The position numbers were made by a program, and so were the translations under genes. Below are positions 52,482 to 64,000 of a stretch of 64,000 bases of DNA, one piece after another. The stretch comes from Methylobacterium phyllostachyos (GTDB lineage Bacteria > Pseudomonadota > Alphaproteobacteria > Rhizobiales > Beijerinckiaceae). How positions within the stretch are numbered: the first letter of the stretch is position 1; every line of letters begins with the position of its first letter. The stretch spans positions 434,001 through 498,000 of the forward strand of contig NZ_FNHS01000002.1 in assembly GCF_900103445.1 (NCBI RefSeq), read 5' to 3'. Below the pieces are notes generated by a model that saw only the letters and a list, made by a program, of their open reading frames with translations, made no database searches and had not been told where the DNA came from.

Positions 52482-53168
52482 ATGGCCATCGGAATGCACG
52501 GCACCGACTCATCGCGGGCAGGCGCCCTCGGCCCGGATCTCGACCGCGATGGCGTCGCCAAGGCCTATGGGCGATGGGCGCCGGTCTACGATCTGGTGTT
52601 CGGGCCGGTCTTCGCCCAGGGGCGGACCCTGGCAGCCGCGGCGGCGGAGCGGATCGGCGGCCGCATCCTCGAAGTCGGCGTCGGGACCGGCCTGTCCCTG
52701 CCGGCCTATCGTCGGGCTGCCAGCATCGTGGGCATCGATATCTCGGCGCCGATGCTGGAGAAGGCGCGCCAACGCGTGGCGCGGCTCGGCCTGCGCAACG
52801 TCGAGCGCCTCGCCGTGATGGACGCCGAGCACCTCGATTTCCCGGATGCGTCCTTCGACGTGATCGTCGCGCAATACGTGGTCACGGCGGTGCCGCACCC
52901 TGAGCAGGCGCTGGACGAATTCGCCCGGGTGCTCCGCCCCGGTGGCGAGATCGTCATCACGACCCGCATCGGCGCCGAGGACGGTCTGCGCCGCACCGTC
53001 GAGCATGCCCTGGCCCCGATCACGAGCCGCCTTGGCTGGCGAACCGAATTCGCCTGGAACCGCTACGCCGCCTGGGCGGCCGGCGCTCCGGTCGAGATCG
53101 TCGAGCGCCGGGCGCTGCCGCCCCTCGGACATTTCTCCCTCGTCCGCATGCGCAAACACGACGCCTGA
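52482..53168 (+). CDS. pmtA: phosphatidylethanolamine N-methyltransferase (PmtA type)
   Basis: A 228-residue soluble SAM methyltransferase. VAKAYGRWAPVYDLVFGPVF at the N-terminus is the PmtA membrane-binding and substrate signature, followed by the SAM motif ILEVGVGTGLSLPAY and later GGEIVITTRIG. It makes phosphatidylcholine by methylating phosphatidylethanolamine. The psd gene at 55589, which makes the phosphatidylethanolamine substrate, lies nearby, which supports the call. Confidence 0.85.
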   Translation: MAIGMHGTDSSRAGALGPDLDRDGVAKAYGRWAPVYDLVFGPVFAQGRTLAAAAAERIGGRILEVGVGTGLSLPAYRRAASIVGIDISAPMLEKARQRVARLGLRNVERLAVMDAEHLDFPDASFDVIVAQYVVTAVPHPEQALDEFARVLRPGGEIVITTRIGAEDGLRRTVEHALAPITSRLGWRTEFAWNRYAAWAAGAPVEIVERRALPPLGHFSLVRMRKHDA

Positions 53169-53206
53169 CGTCACTCCCCCATCATCGTTTCACGAGGACG
53201 CACACC

Positions 53207-53818
53207 ATGGCGAGCTTTCTCGAAGCTCTGCGCATCCAGCGCTGGGATGATCACCGGTACTATCACCACAATCGCGTCAACCAGAGCTTGCACGTCGTCA
53301 GTGCGATCAGCTTCCTGGTGGCTTATGCCCTGGCGTTCAAGGATCCGGCGACGTCCGCGCTCATCGGCTGGCTGGTCGCCATGACGTCCAGACAGGCCGG
53401 TCACCTGTTCTTCGAGCCGAAGGGCTACGACCACGTTAACGATGCGACCCACGAGTACAAGGAAGAGATCAAGGTCGGCTATAACCTGCAGCGCAAGATC
53501 GTGCTCCTGTCGATCTGGGCCCTGTCGCCATTGCCGCTCTACTTCGATCCCACCTTGTTCGGGCTGCTCTCACCGCATCAGACGACCGGCGACCTGATCC
53601 GCAATGTCGGCTGGATCTGGCTATGGCTGGCGCTGGCGGGCCTGCTGTTCCGGATGGTGCAGTTGTTCTTCCTGCGAGATGTGCAGACCGGGATCGTGTG
53701 GGTCACCAAAATTCTCACGGACCCGTTCCACGACATCAAGCTCTATCACAAGGCGCCGCTCGCGCTGCTGCAGGGTGAGTTGGTCGAGGAGCACGAGCCG
53801 CACGAGCACGGCGCCTGA
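53207..53818 (+). CDS. polytopic membrane protein
   Basis: A 203-residue protein with about four membrane helices. The N-terminal motif HRYYHHNRVNQSLHVVS recalls the metal-binding His/Asn pattern of Mpo1/DUF962 dioxygenases, but that is uncertain. It follows pmtA by 38 bases and may be cotranscribed with it. Confidence 0.6.
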   Translation: MASFLEALRIQRWDDHRYYHHNRVNQSLHVVSAISFLVAYALAFKDPATSALIGWLVAMTSRQAGHLFFEPKGYDHVNDATHEYKEEIKVGYNLQRKIVLLSIWALSPLPLYFDPTLFGLLSPHQTTGDLIRNVGWIWLWLALAGLLFRMVQLFFLRDVQTGIVWVTKILTDPFHDIKLYHKAPLALLQGELVEEHEPHEHGA

Positions 53819-53864
53819 GATCGGAGGGCGCTGGGCGGAAATCCGCCCGGCGCTCGTTGACGGA

Positions 53865-55580
53865 TCAGGCTCGATCCGGCGCGCGTAGGCCGAACCGGGC
53901 GCCGAACCTGCCCAAGCGCACGGCCGCGACCTCCCGCAGGATGGCGCGGCGGATCGCCTTGTCGGTCGGCGCCCCGGCATCCCACCAGCCGTCAGCCCGC
54001 ATGGCCGTGGCCGCCGCCACGAACCGCGTTGCGACGGCTTCGAAAGCCGCGTCCTCGTAGGCGAGGCTGAAGATCAGGCGTCCGGTCCCGACCCAGGACA
54101 GAGCCAGCCCTTCCGCGCGCAGGTAGAATTGCAGCATCCAATTGTAGCGCGACGGCTTGGTGTACAGGACCGTCCAGACCGTGGACATGTTGGCGACCCG
54201 TACCGGAAGGTCGGCCGCCGCCAGCAGGGTATTGAGGCGCGCCGCGCGCCGGTCCCAGGTCGCGTCGAGGTCGGCATAGAGCGCGGCGACCTCCGGCGTG
54301 TCGAGCCGGTCGAGGAAGGCGCTCATGGCACCCATCACGTAAGGATGGGCGTTGAAGGTCCCGCGGGCGAAACAGATATCGACCGGCCGGTCGTCCCGAT
54401 AGCGCCGCATCAGGTCGGCGCGTCCGCACAGGACGCCGACCGGCAGGCCGCCCCCGAGCGTCTTGCCGTAGGTGACCATGTCGGCCTTGACGCCGAAATA
54501 TTCCTGCGCTCCGCCTCGGGCGAGGCGAAAGCCGAGGAAGACCTCGTCGAGGATCAACACGATACCCCGGGCGCTGCACACTGCCCGCAAGGCGTGCAGC
54601 CATCGCGTGTAGGCAGCCCGGTCGAAGGCGGCCTTGCGCGCGCTGTCCACCAGGGCGGAGTCGGCTGGTGCGCCCACATTGGGGTGCATGGCCTGGAGCG
54701 GATTAACCAAAACACAGGCGACGTCCCTGCGGGTTGCCAGGACGCGCAGGGTCCGCTCCGACATGTCGGCCAAGGTAAGCGTGTCGCGGGTCGGAACAGG
54801 GTTGCCGATGCCGGGCTGCACCTCGCCCCACCAGCCGTGGTAGGCGCCGCACAGGCGCACGATCCGGCGGCGGCCGGTGTGGTAGCGGGCCAGCCGTACC
54901 GCCTGCATCACCGCCTCGGTCCCGGACATGTGAAACGAGATTTCGTCGAGGCCCGAGAGCGCCTTCAGGCGCGCGACGTTGCCGGCGACCACCGGGTGCA
55001 GCGGTCCGAGCACCGGGCCGAGCGCGGAGACGCGCGCGGCTCCCTCCTCCAGGCAGGCCCGGTAGAAATCGACGCCGAACAGATTCACTCCGTAGGAGCC
55101 GGCGAGATCGTAGGACACGTTGCCGTCGAGATCCGTGACGGTCACCCCTTCGGAGGCGGCCGCGAAGGCGCCGGTCCCAAGATGCGCCCGCACGTGCCGG
55201 GCGTACTGGAACGGCACCCGGTAGAGGCCGGTGAATTGCAGGTCGGACAGGCCGTCGCGCACGGCGTCGGTCTCGGCACGGGTGCGTGCGTACCGGGTCC
55301 GGAACAGTTCGGAGAGCCGCGCGAAACCCGCCTCCCGCCGCAGCGCGACCGCCTCGTCCGGATGGTCGGAGCGGAAGAAGGCGCGCTCGGAATAGGCATA
55401 GTTGGGAATGAGCCCGGCGACGCGGCGAGCCATCCGGGCATGGCCGGTGAGCGAAGGATGTTTCGCCCGGGACAGCTGCAGGCGCTGGGCCGCGCGCGGC
55501 AGAACGAGAACCGCGGCGGCGGTCGTGGCGGACAGGGTGACGAGGAGTGCGGACATCGCCCCGCGCCCTATCGGAGGCAA
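53865..55580 (-). CDS. class III aminotransferase homologue with N-terminal hydrophobic segment
   Basis: A 571-residue PLP enzyme of the class III family, close in form to glutamate-1-semialdehyde aminomutases. The PLP Lys is in TYGKTLGGGLPVG, with HMSGTEAVMQAVRLAR and DEVFLGFR upstream. The first 30 residues are hydrophobic (ALLVTLSATTAAAVLVL), suggesting a membrane anchor. ATG at 55556 is a reasonable alternative start. It is divergent from psd, so it may belong to lipid metabolism; the substrate is unknown. Confidence 0.8.
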   Translation of the reverse strand: MPPIGRGAMSALLVTLSATTAAAVLVLPRAAQRLQLSRAKHPSLTGHARMARRVAGLIPNYAYSERAFFRSDHPDEAVALRREAGFARLSELFRTRYARTRAETDAVRDGLSDLQFTGLYRVPFQYARHVRAHLGTGAFAAASEGVTVTDLDGNVSYDLAGSYGVNLFGVDFYRACLEEGAARVSALGPVLGPLHPVVAGNVARLKALSGLDEISFHMSGTEAVMQAVRLARYHTGRRRIVRLCGAYHGWWGEVQPGIGNPVPTRDTLTLADMSERTLRVLATRRDVACVLVNPLQAMHPNVGAPADSALVDSARKAAFDRAAYTRWLHALRAVCSARGIVLILDEVFLGFRLARGGAQEYFGVKADMVTYGKTLGGGLPVGVLCGRADLMRRYRDDRPVDICFARGTFNAHPYVMGAMSAFLDRLDTPEVAALYADLDATWDRRAARLNTLLAAADLPVRVANMSTVWTVLYTKPSRYNWMLQFYLRAEGLALSWVGTGRLIFSLAYEDAAFEAVATRFVAAATAMRADGWWDAGAPTDKAIRRAILREVAAVRLGRFGARFGLRAPDRA

Positions 55581-55588
55581 TTCACGGC

Positions 55589-56494
55589 ATGATGACGGTT
55601 TCCGTTTCGCCGCTGCGGCGGGCCCTGGCGCGGGTCGGCGCCCAGGAGGACCTGAACTTCCTGTTGACCAACCGCCTGCCGCGAAGGCTCGCCACCCGGT
55701 TCATGGGTTGGTTCAGCCGGATCGAGCAGCCGCTGGTACGCGACCTCTCGATCGCCACGTGGCGCCTGTTCTGCGACGTTGACCTCAGTGACGCGCGCGA
55801 GGCGCGTTTCCCGAGCCTCCATGCGGCCTTCATCCGGGCGCTCCGGCCCGGGGCCCGTCCGATCGCGGCTGATCCTGCGATCCTAACGAGTCCGAGCGAC
55901 GCAATTCTCGGGGCGCATGGCCGGATCGAGGCCGGCCGCCTGTTGCAAATCAAGGGGTTGTCGTACCGGCTGATCGAGTTGCTCGGGGGCGATGCGCAGC
56001 TCGCCGAGGCGCATGAGGGTGGCAGCTACGCGACCCTGCGGTTGACCGCCGGGATGTATCACCGCTTCCACGCCCCCCACGACCTCCGCGTCGAATCCGT
56101 GCGGCACATCTGGGGTGACACGTGGAACGTGAATCCGATCGCCCTGAAGCGCGTCGAGGCCCTGTTCTGCCGCAACGAGCGCGCGGTCCTGCGGCTGCGC
56201 GTGGCCGAGGCTGGTCACGCCGTCACTTTGGTACCGGTGGCGGCGATTCTGGTGGCGGGCCTGCGCCTCGGCTTTCTGCCGGAGGGCGCAGCCCTTCGCC
56301 GGACGGGCGGCCAAACCCTGCCTTGCACGGCGCGCCTCGCCAAAGGCGACGAGATGGGCTGGTTCGAGCACGGCTCGACGATCGTGGTGCTGGCACCGGC
56401 GGGCTTCACGCTCCTGCCCGATCTGACCGAGGGCCGTCGCCTGCGCATGGGCGAGCCGCTGATGCGCCTGCCACCGGCTGCGCAGGCCGGCTGA
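55589..56494 (+). CDS. psd: phosphatidylserine decarboxylase
   Basis: A 301-residue phosphatidylserine decarboxylase. The self-cleavage motif near the C-terminus is HGSTIVV (canonical GST), and YHRFHAPHD carries the conserved His. CGGAGG precedes the ATG at 55589. It converts phosphatidylserine to phosphatidylethanolamine in the membrane, feeding PmtA. Confidence 0.88.
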   Translation: MMTVSVSPLRRALARVGAQEDLNFLLTNRLPRRLATRFMGWFSRIEQPLVRDLSIATWRLFCDVDLSDAREARFPSLHAAFIRALRPGARPIAADPAILTSPSDAILGAHGRIEAGRLLQIKGLSYRLIELLGGDAQLAEAHEGGSYATLRLTAGMYHRFHAPHDLRVESVRHIWGDTWNVNPIALKRVEALFCRNERAVLRLRVAEAGHAVTLVPVAAILVAGLRLGFLPEGAALRRTGGQTLPCTARLAKGDEMGWFEHGSTIVVLAPAGFTLLPDLTEGRRLRMGEPLMRLPPAAQAG

Positions 56495-56509
56495 CAGCCC
56501 CCGCTGCCG

Positions 56510-58177
56510 TCAGGCTGCCTGGACGGTCGCCAAGTACTCCGCCACGGCGGAACTCAGCCCATCCGACTGACGCGATAGCTCGGTCGCGGCGTTGAGAACC
56601 TGGTTGGCGGCAATGCCGGTCTCGGCGGCGGCATGCGTGACCGCACCGATATTGACCGTGACCGCCTGCGTCCCGCCGGCCGCCTCGCTGGCGCTACGCA
56701 CGATTTCCTGAGTAACCGTCCCCTGCTCTTCCATAGCGGCCGCCACCCCGACCGCGATGGTCCGCAGGTCGAGGACCGTGGCGGCGATGGCCTGGATGGC
56801 GTCCACGGCGCGGGCCGTTTCACCCTGAATGGCGTTCACTTGGCCGGAGATCGTCTCGGTGGCTTTCGCGGTCTGACCGGCCAACTCCTTGACCTCAGCC
56901 GCAACCACGGCGAAGCCCCGGCCCGCCTCGCCGGCCCGGGCCGCCTCGATCGTGGCGTTCAGCGCCAGCAAATTCGTCTGAGCGGCGATACCCGAAATGA
57001 GGCCGATCACGGCGCCGATCCGCTCGGCACCCTCAGCCAAGCCGAGAACCAGGGCGTTGGTCTCGTTGGCGCTCGCGGCGGCACGCTCGGCCATCTCGGC
57101 AGAGCGCATGATCTGGCTGTTGATCTCGCCGATCGAGGCCGACAACTCCTCGCTTGCTGCGGCGACGGTCTGGACGTTCGACGAGGTCTGCTCGGCTGCC
57201 GACGAGACCGTAGCGGATTGGGCGGCGGTCTGATCGGCGTTGCCGCTCATCGATCGGGCCGTCGCCTGCATCTCGTCCGCTGCGCTCATCAGCGTTTGCG
57301 TCATCCGTCCGACCTGCGACCGGAATGCCTGTGTCGCCTTATCCAGGACCTCAACCCGGCGCGCTTTCTCCGTCAGATCCCGTGCCGACGCCTCGTCGGC
57401 CGAGTGCTTGGCAAGCAGCGCTTCCCGGAAGACTTCAAGGGCCTTGGCCATGGCGCCGATCTCGTCGGACCGTTCGGCGCCAACGACCTGCGTGTCGAGG
57501 TCGCCAGCCGCGACGCGCTCCATCGTTGCCGTGGTCTGCTCGATGGGTCGGGTCACCCGGACGAGGATCACCCAGACGCCATACGCGACCGCGGCCACAG
57601 CGCCGATCAGCGCGGCCAGCAGAAGGGTCTTCAGAATCTCGGTCAGCGACTCCGCGCGCCCGAATTCCGCGTTGGCCTCGCGGACCTGAAGATCGGTAAG
57701 CTTACTCACCCCCGCCATCGTCGGCGCCATCGCCTGCAGCAAGGCGGCTTTGGCGGTGGCGATGGCGGCGGTGTTCTGCGCCTTCAGGGCGCTGCTCAGA
57801 TCGTGGACGATATTCGCGTTCCGCTCGAGCTGAGGCTTCACGGCTGCGATGAGCTGCTCCTCTTCGGGTGTCAGGTACGTCGCCAGATAGTCGGACCAAA
57901 CCTGTTGCCCGCGTGCGAGCTGCCGTTCCGCAGTCGCCGCGAGATCTGCAGTGTCGGCCGTCGGCATATCGATGGTGCGGACGACGACGAGAATGGCGTC
58001 GTAGGTGTCACGCAATGCGCTGAACTGGCTGAGCGGGACAACGCGGTCGGCGACGATTGTCGCCAAGCTCCTGCTGGTGCTGCGGAGTGCATAATTGCCG
58101 AGCAACGCTGAGCCAAGAAGGAGAGTGCCAAGCAATGCGAGGAGCGCAATAAGCCGCGCCTTGATCGAGATCTTCAT
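56510..58177 (-). CDS. transmembrane methyl-accepting chemotaxis protein
   Basis: A 555-residue MCP. Two membrane helices (about 7-30 and 185-207) enclose a four-helix-bundle type periplasmic domain, followed by HAMP and a signalling domain with [20 protein letters not shown] at the tip. ATG at 58177 starts just before the first helix; an in-frame ATG 32 codons earlier is less likely. The ligand is unknown. It is far from the chemosensory operon at 8-17 kb and probably feeds the flagellar system encoded elsewhere. Confidence 0.9.
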   Translation of the reverse strand: MKISIKARLIALLALLGTLLLGSALLGNYALRSTSRSLATIVADRVVPLSQFSALRDTYDAILVVVRTIDMPTADTADLAATAERQLARGQQVWSDYLATYLTPEEEQLIAAVKPQLERNANIVHDLSSALKAQNTAAIATAKAALLQAMAPTMAGVSKLTDLQVREANAEFGRAESLTEILKTLLLAALIGAVAAVAYGVWVILVRVTRPIEQTTATMERVAAGDLDTQVVGAERSDEIGAMAKALEVFREALLAKHSADEASARDLTEKARRVEVLDKATQAFRSQVGRMTQTLMSAADEMQATARSMSGNADQTAAQSATVSSAAEQTSSNVQTVAAASEELSASIGEINSQIMRSAEMAERAAASANETNALVLGLAEGAERIGAVIGLISGIAAQTNLLALNATIEAARAGEAGRGFAVVAAEVKELAGQTAKATETISGQVNAIQGETARAVDAIQAIAATVLDLRTIAVGVAAAMEEQGTVTQEIVRSASEAAGGTQAVTVNIGAVTHAAAETGIAANQVLNAATELSRQSDGLSSAVAEYLATVQAA

Positions 58178-58551
58178 CGAAGCCGACAGAGCTCCTGATC
58201 CACACCTTTTGAAAAACTTGCATATCATAGCGGTGTGCAGAGAAGATTCAAGTGTCAGTTTTATCCCGCGCAATGAAAACGCAGCTTAGATGATGTGTGG
58301 TCTGATATTAAATACAACAATTTCAGAAAAATATATTGCGTGAAAGCGAGAGTATCGCAAGGTTCACGCTTCTCGAAAACCCGTCAGTCTGACCAGTTCG
58401 GATATGCCACGCGGAACGACATGCGATCACCGTAGCGTGCGCGGCAGCCACCTTACCGCGTCCGCACGTGATCGCTGACCGTCGAAACGCAACGAGCCGC
58501 CGACCCTGTCCTGGGCCGGCGGCTCGTCTCATCGGAGCGGTCGATGCCGCT
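58178..58551. other. intergenic region between MCP and gyrB
   Basis: About 374 bases, AT-rich near 58290-58340, with the gyrB terminator at its right end. It should hold the MCP promoter. Confidence 0.5.
58493..58526 (-). terminator. terminator of gyrB
   Basis: Perfect 10-base arms (CGAGCCGCCG / CGGCGGCTCG) with a 14-base loop, 26 bases after the gyrB stop. The following tract is only weakly U-rich. Confidence 0.6.
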
Positions 58552-61020
<2,469 letters not shown>

Positions 61021-61174
61021 TCACGCGACGGATGGACTCGCGCTGTCAGGCGCCCACGCCTGAACTCTCACTCGGTCTGCCTGATATAGGGGTTCCACCT
61101 TGAGTTTGCACGACTTTTGCGCACCCAGGGCGAACCCCTGGGCGCTTTTCTGACGTGCCCGGCTTAACGCCGCG

Positions 61175-62137
61175 TTAGCCCTCGATCCCGCCGGCGCTGG
61201 CCTCGTCCAGGCGCGCGATCGCCTCCGCCGGCAGGCTTAAGCGAGCCGCGCCCAGCAGCTCGTCGAGCTGCGCCGCGGAGGTGGCGCTGGCGATCGGTGC
61301 GGTGATGCCGGGCCGGGCGATGACCCAGGCGAGCGCCACCTGCGCCGGGCTTGCACCCTGCGCCGTGGCGACCGAATCAAGCGCGTCGAGCAGCGCGAAG
61401 CCGCGTGGGTTGAGGTATTTGGCGACGCGGTTCTCCCGGGGCCGGCCGGCGGCAGCCTGGGCGGAGCGGTATTTCCCCGTGAGGAAGCCCGCCGCCAGAG
61501 AGAAGTAGCCGATCACGCCGACCTGCTCGGCCCGGCAGAGCGGCTCCAGCTCGGCCTCGTAGCCGCGCTGGGCGAGGCTGTAATCCGGCTGGAGGCACTC
61601 GTAGCGTGGCAGGCCGGAGTCGGCCGAAAGCGCCAGAGCCTCCTCGAGGCGACGGGCTTCGTAATTCGAGGCTCCGATCACGCGCACCTTGCCGGCCGCG
61701 ATCAGACGCTCGTAGGCCCGCAGCGTCTCCTCCAGCGGCACGTCGGCATCGTCGAGATGGGACTGATAGAGGTCGATTCGGTCGGTCTGGAGCCGCCGGA
61801 GCGACGCCTCGCAGGCCCGTTCGATGTGCTGCGCAGAGAGACCCTTGCCGGCCTCGCCCATATCCATGCCGACCTTGGTGGCCAGCACGACCCGATCGCG
61901 CATCCCCGGACGGGCCGCGAACCAGCGCCCGATCACCGTCTCGGACTCGCCGCCGGCGTGGCCCGGCGCCCAGCGCGAGTAGACGTCGGCCGTGTCGATG
62001 AAGTCGAAGCCCTGCTCCACGAACCGGTCGAGGATCGCGAAGGACGTGGCCTCGTCGGCGGTCCAGCCGAAGACGTTCCCGCCCAGGCAGAAGGGCGCGA
62101 CCGTGAGATCGGAGCGGCCGATGCGGCGCTTGTCCAT
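61175..62137 (-). CDS. aldo/keto reductase
   Basis: About 320 residues, an NADPH-dependent aldo/keto reductase with TIM-barrel motifs: FIDTADVYS (catalytic Tyr), ATKVGMD (Lys), YQSHLDD (His), and VALAWVIARPGITAPIASATS for cofactor binding. ATG at 62137 is used; a TTG at 62146 would overlap the MBL gene stop by 4 bases. Substrate unknown. Confidence 0.9.
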   Translation of the reverse strand: MDKRRIGRSDLTVAPFCLGGNVFGWTADEATSFAILDRFVEQGFDFIDTADVYSRWAPGHAGGESETVIGRWFAARPGMRDRVVLATKVGMDMGEAGKGLSAQHIERACEASLRRLQTDRIDLYQSHLDDADVPLEETLRAYERLIAAGKVRVIGASNYEARRLEEALALSADSGLPRYECLQPDYSLAQRGYEAELEPLCRAEQVGVIGYFSLAAGFLTGKYRSAQAAAGRPRENRVAKYLNPRGFALLDALDSVATAQGASPAQVALAWVIARPGITAPIASATSAAQLDELLGAARLSLPAEAIARLDEASAGGIEG

Positions 62138-62142
62138 GGCGC

Positions 62143-62799
62143 TCAATCCTGCAGGAACGGGTTGGAGACACGCTCCTCGCCGAGCGTACTGGTCGGCCCG
62201 TGGCCCGGGATGAAGGCGATGTCGTCGCCGAGCGGCAGGACCTTCTCCTTGATGGCCCGGATCAGCTGCTCATGGTTGCCGCCGGGCAGGTCGGTGCGAC
62301 CGACCGAGCCCTTGAACACCACGTCGCCCACCAGGGCGAAGCGCGCGTCGCGGCTCACGAACACCACGCTGCCGGGGGAATGGCCGGGGCAGTGCAGGAT
62401 GTCGAAGCCAAGGCCGCCCACCGTCACGGCGTCACCCTCGTTCAGCCAGCGGTCCGGCGTGACGGGCCGAGCCTCGCCGAGCCCGTAATTGGCAGCCGTC
62501 TCCGGCAGCGAATCCAGGAGGAACTTGTCGGCGAGGTGCGGGCCCTCCACCGGAACACCGAGGCGCTCCCGCAGCTCGTCGGCGCCGGCGGCGTGGTCGA
62601 CATGGCCGTGGGTCAGCAGGATTTTTTCCACCTGCACGCCCTGCTCACGGATCGCCGCCTCGATCCGGTCCAGATCGCCGCCGGGATCGACCACCGCCCC
62701 GATCTTGGTGGCCTCGTCCCAGATCAGGGTGCAGTTCTGCTGGAAGGGCGTAACCGGGATGATCCCGGCGCGTGGCGTACCTGGCATGACGTTCCGCAT
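62143..62799 (-). CDS. MBL-fold metallo-hydrolase (glyoxalase II-like)
   Basis: A 218-residue metallo-beta-lactamase-fold hydrolase with the metal site THGHVDHAAGADEL, CPGHSPGSVVF and the closing IPGHGPTSTLGEERVSNPF. It probably hydrolyses thioesters such as S-lactoylglutathione. It precedes the aldo/keto reductase and is probably cotranscribed with it. Confidence 0.9.
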   Translation of the reverse strand: MRNVMPGTPRAGIIPVTPFQQNCTLIWDEATKIGAVVDPGGDLDRIEAAIREQGVQVEKILLTHGHVDHAAGADELRERLGVPVEGPHLADKFLLDSLPETAANYGLGEARPVTPDRWLNEGDAVTVGGLGFDILHCPGHSPGSVVFVSRDARFALVGDVVFKGSVGRTDLPGGNHEQLIRAIKEKVLPLGDDIAFIPGHGPTSTLGEERVSNPFLQD

Positions 62800-62875
62800 G
62801 TTGGCAGCGCCGCTCCGGACGCCCTCGATCGGATTCTAGCGCAGAACGCGGACGGACGGCACCCTGCGCGACCGC

Positions 62876-63259
62876 TCAGGCCGCGTCACCCCTGGGACGG
62901 CGCAAGCCAGCGTGAAGCGCCAGCATCTCGGCCATGCCGAGCGCCCGCGTGCTCCAGCGGGTTTCCGCGGTGTTCACCTGCGTGAACCGATCATGGGACC
63001 GACCGCCATAGGCGCCGAACAGGGCCCGGCCCGCCTCGAAGGCACCGTCCCCCGCGGCCGTCTCGTCCGGCCGGTCGATCCGGTAGGACGGCGTCGGGGA
63101 TCGACCGGTCACGCCGATCCGCACCCAGGCGTCGCCGTAATGCTTCTGGCACATCCGCATGGTGACCAGAACCTCGCGCAGATAGGCTTCGCCATCGGCG
63201 AGGTCCGGCAGGATGTCGGCGATTGTCGCGTCCGGGGGATAATGCTTCGTCCGGGCCAT
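62876..63259 (-). CDS. hypothetical protein
   Basis: A 127-residue protein with helical ends (IADILPDLADGEAYLREVLVTMRMCQKHYGD, then WSTRALGMAEMLALHAGL). No family is recognised. It lies between the MBL hydrolase and the trehalose-synthase-like gene on the same strand. Confidence 0.6.
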   Translation of the reverse strand: MARTKHYPPDATIADILPDLADGEAYLREVLVTMRMCQKHYGDAWVRIGVTGRSPTPSYRIDRPDETAAGDGAFEAGRALFGAYGGRSHDRFTQVNTAETRWSTRALGMAEMLALHAGLRRPRGDAA

Positions 63260-63325
63260 GTCCCACCTCGCTCTGACCTGTCCTATCGGTTCGGCCGGAT
63301 GAGCGCGAGGCGTAATCGACCGCCC

Positions 63326-64000
63326 TCAGGCCGGGCGGCGCTTCAGCAGCGCGTCGAGCCCACCGACTCTGAACCAGTGGTAGCCGTAGCCTTCGAGAAA
63401 CACGCAATGCGTGCCGTCCTCTCGGATATCGCTCCGCGCTCCGGTGAGCACGTCGACCAGCACGTCGTGCTCACGATCCGGGCTGCCGGATTCGAGGGCG
63501 ATCTCCACCGGCTCCGCTGCAAGGTTGTGCACGCACAGCACCGCGTTGCCGCGCCATTCGTAGCGCAGGGCCAGCACCGAGTTCTTGCCCGTCGGCACCG
63601 GGACGACGTCGCCCCAGCCGATCTCCGGGGTCTCCTTGCGCTGCCGGATGATGCTCTGCATCCAGTTGAGCAGCGAGTCCTGCTCGTGGCGCTGGTCGGC
63701 GACGTTGACATGGGCGTAGCCATAGGGCCCGTGGTCGATCACCGGCAGCACGGTGGTATCTGCCTGCGAGAAGCCGCCCTGACGCTCACCGGTCCACTGC
63801 ATCGGCGTGCGGGCGCAGTCGCGCTCCTTCAGCGCGAGATCGTCGCCCATCCCGATCTCGTCGCCGTAGCGCAGCACCGGTGTCCCCGGCAGGGTGAACA
63901 TCAGCGAGTAGGCAAGCCGGATCCGCCGCGGGTCGCCAGCCAGCATCGGGGCGAAGCGGCGCCGGATGCCTCGGTCGTAGAGCTGCATGCGCTTCTCCGG
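63326..64000 (-). CDS. trehalose synthase / GH13 enzyme, 5' end cut by window
   Basis: The C-terminal 225 residues of a GH13 alpha-glucosidase-like enzyme, open to the window edge. LPGTPVLRYGDEIGMGDDLALKERDCARTPMQW is close to trehalose synthase (maltose alpha-D-glucosyltransferase), and a C-terminal beta domain follows. It probably interconverts maltose and trehalose; close GH13 relatives cannot be excluded without the N-terminus. Confidence 0.8.
   Translation of the reverse strand, partial: PEKRMQLYDRGIRRRFAPMLAGDPRRIRLAYSLMFTLPGTPVLRYGDEIGMGDDLALKERDCARTPMQWTGERQGGFSQADTTVLPVIDHGPYGYAHVNVADQRHEQDSLLNWMQSIIRQRKETPEIGWGDVVPVPTGKNSVLALRYEWRGNAVLCVHNLAAEPVEIALESGSPDREHDVLVDVLTGARSDIREDGTHCVFLEGYGYHWFRVGGLDALLKRRPA

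Overview
The window is high-GC DNA from an alphaproteobacterium, most likely Methylobacterium or a close relative. This rests on family content rather than a database match: two HWE-type histidine kinases, a GcrA-type regulator, DUF3606 and DUF3309 proteins, a GyrB of alphaproteobacterial type, an OprB-like porin, a PmtA-type phospholipid methyltransferase and a malate:quinone oxidoreductase. No rRNA and no complete tRNA was seen.

Bases 1-17411 are sensory. Two HWE kinases lie on the plus strand. Facing them is a run of minus-strand genes, most overlapping by 1-8 bases: a soluble double-hairpin chemoreceptor, a triple CheW-domain protein, CheB, a HEAT-like protein, CheR, a receiver, CheA and a small STAS-like protein. 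After a gap of about 110 bases follow a receiver, CheC and a LOV-domain (blue-light) hybrid histidine kinase. No flagellar genes are present, so this looks like an alternative chemosensory system, possibly light-linked. Bases 18-24.5 kb hold a porin, a CorA/ZntB transporter and a series of small, mostly exported proteins.

Bases 24.7-28.9 kb hold the most unusual unit: four plus-strand genes that all overlap (radical SAM enzyme; protein with a possible degenerate PLD-like fold and winged helix; Rossmann-like domain fused to an alpha/beta hydrolase and a C-terminal membrane anchor; exonuclease III). I do not recognise this combination. A candidate small RNA, a DUF3800 protein and a metallophosphoesterase with a replaced tail follow.

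Bases 31.1-41.35 kb look like the end of an integrative element: short coupled genes of unknown function, a Cro-like regulator, a GcrA homologue, a DUF6011 protein, a second metallophosphoesterase and a tyrosine integrase. A 3' tRNA half without its 5' half lies just outside the integrase and is read as attR. The matching intact tRNA is not in the window, so the element may extend leftward beyond base 1.

From about 42.7 kb the content is housekeeping: a CoA-transferase, an MdcB-like protein, DUF3750, Mqo, a lipocalin-like protein, a Tlde1/DUF2778 protein, a lytic transglycosylase, phospholipid genes (pmtA, psd, a class III aminotransferase homologue), a membrane chemoreceptor, gyrB, an aldo/keto reductase, an MBL hydrolase and the 3' end of a trehalose-synthase-like gene cut by the window edge.
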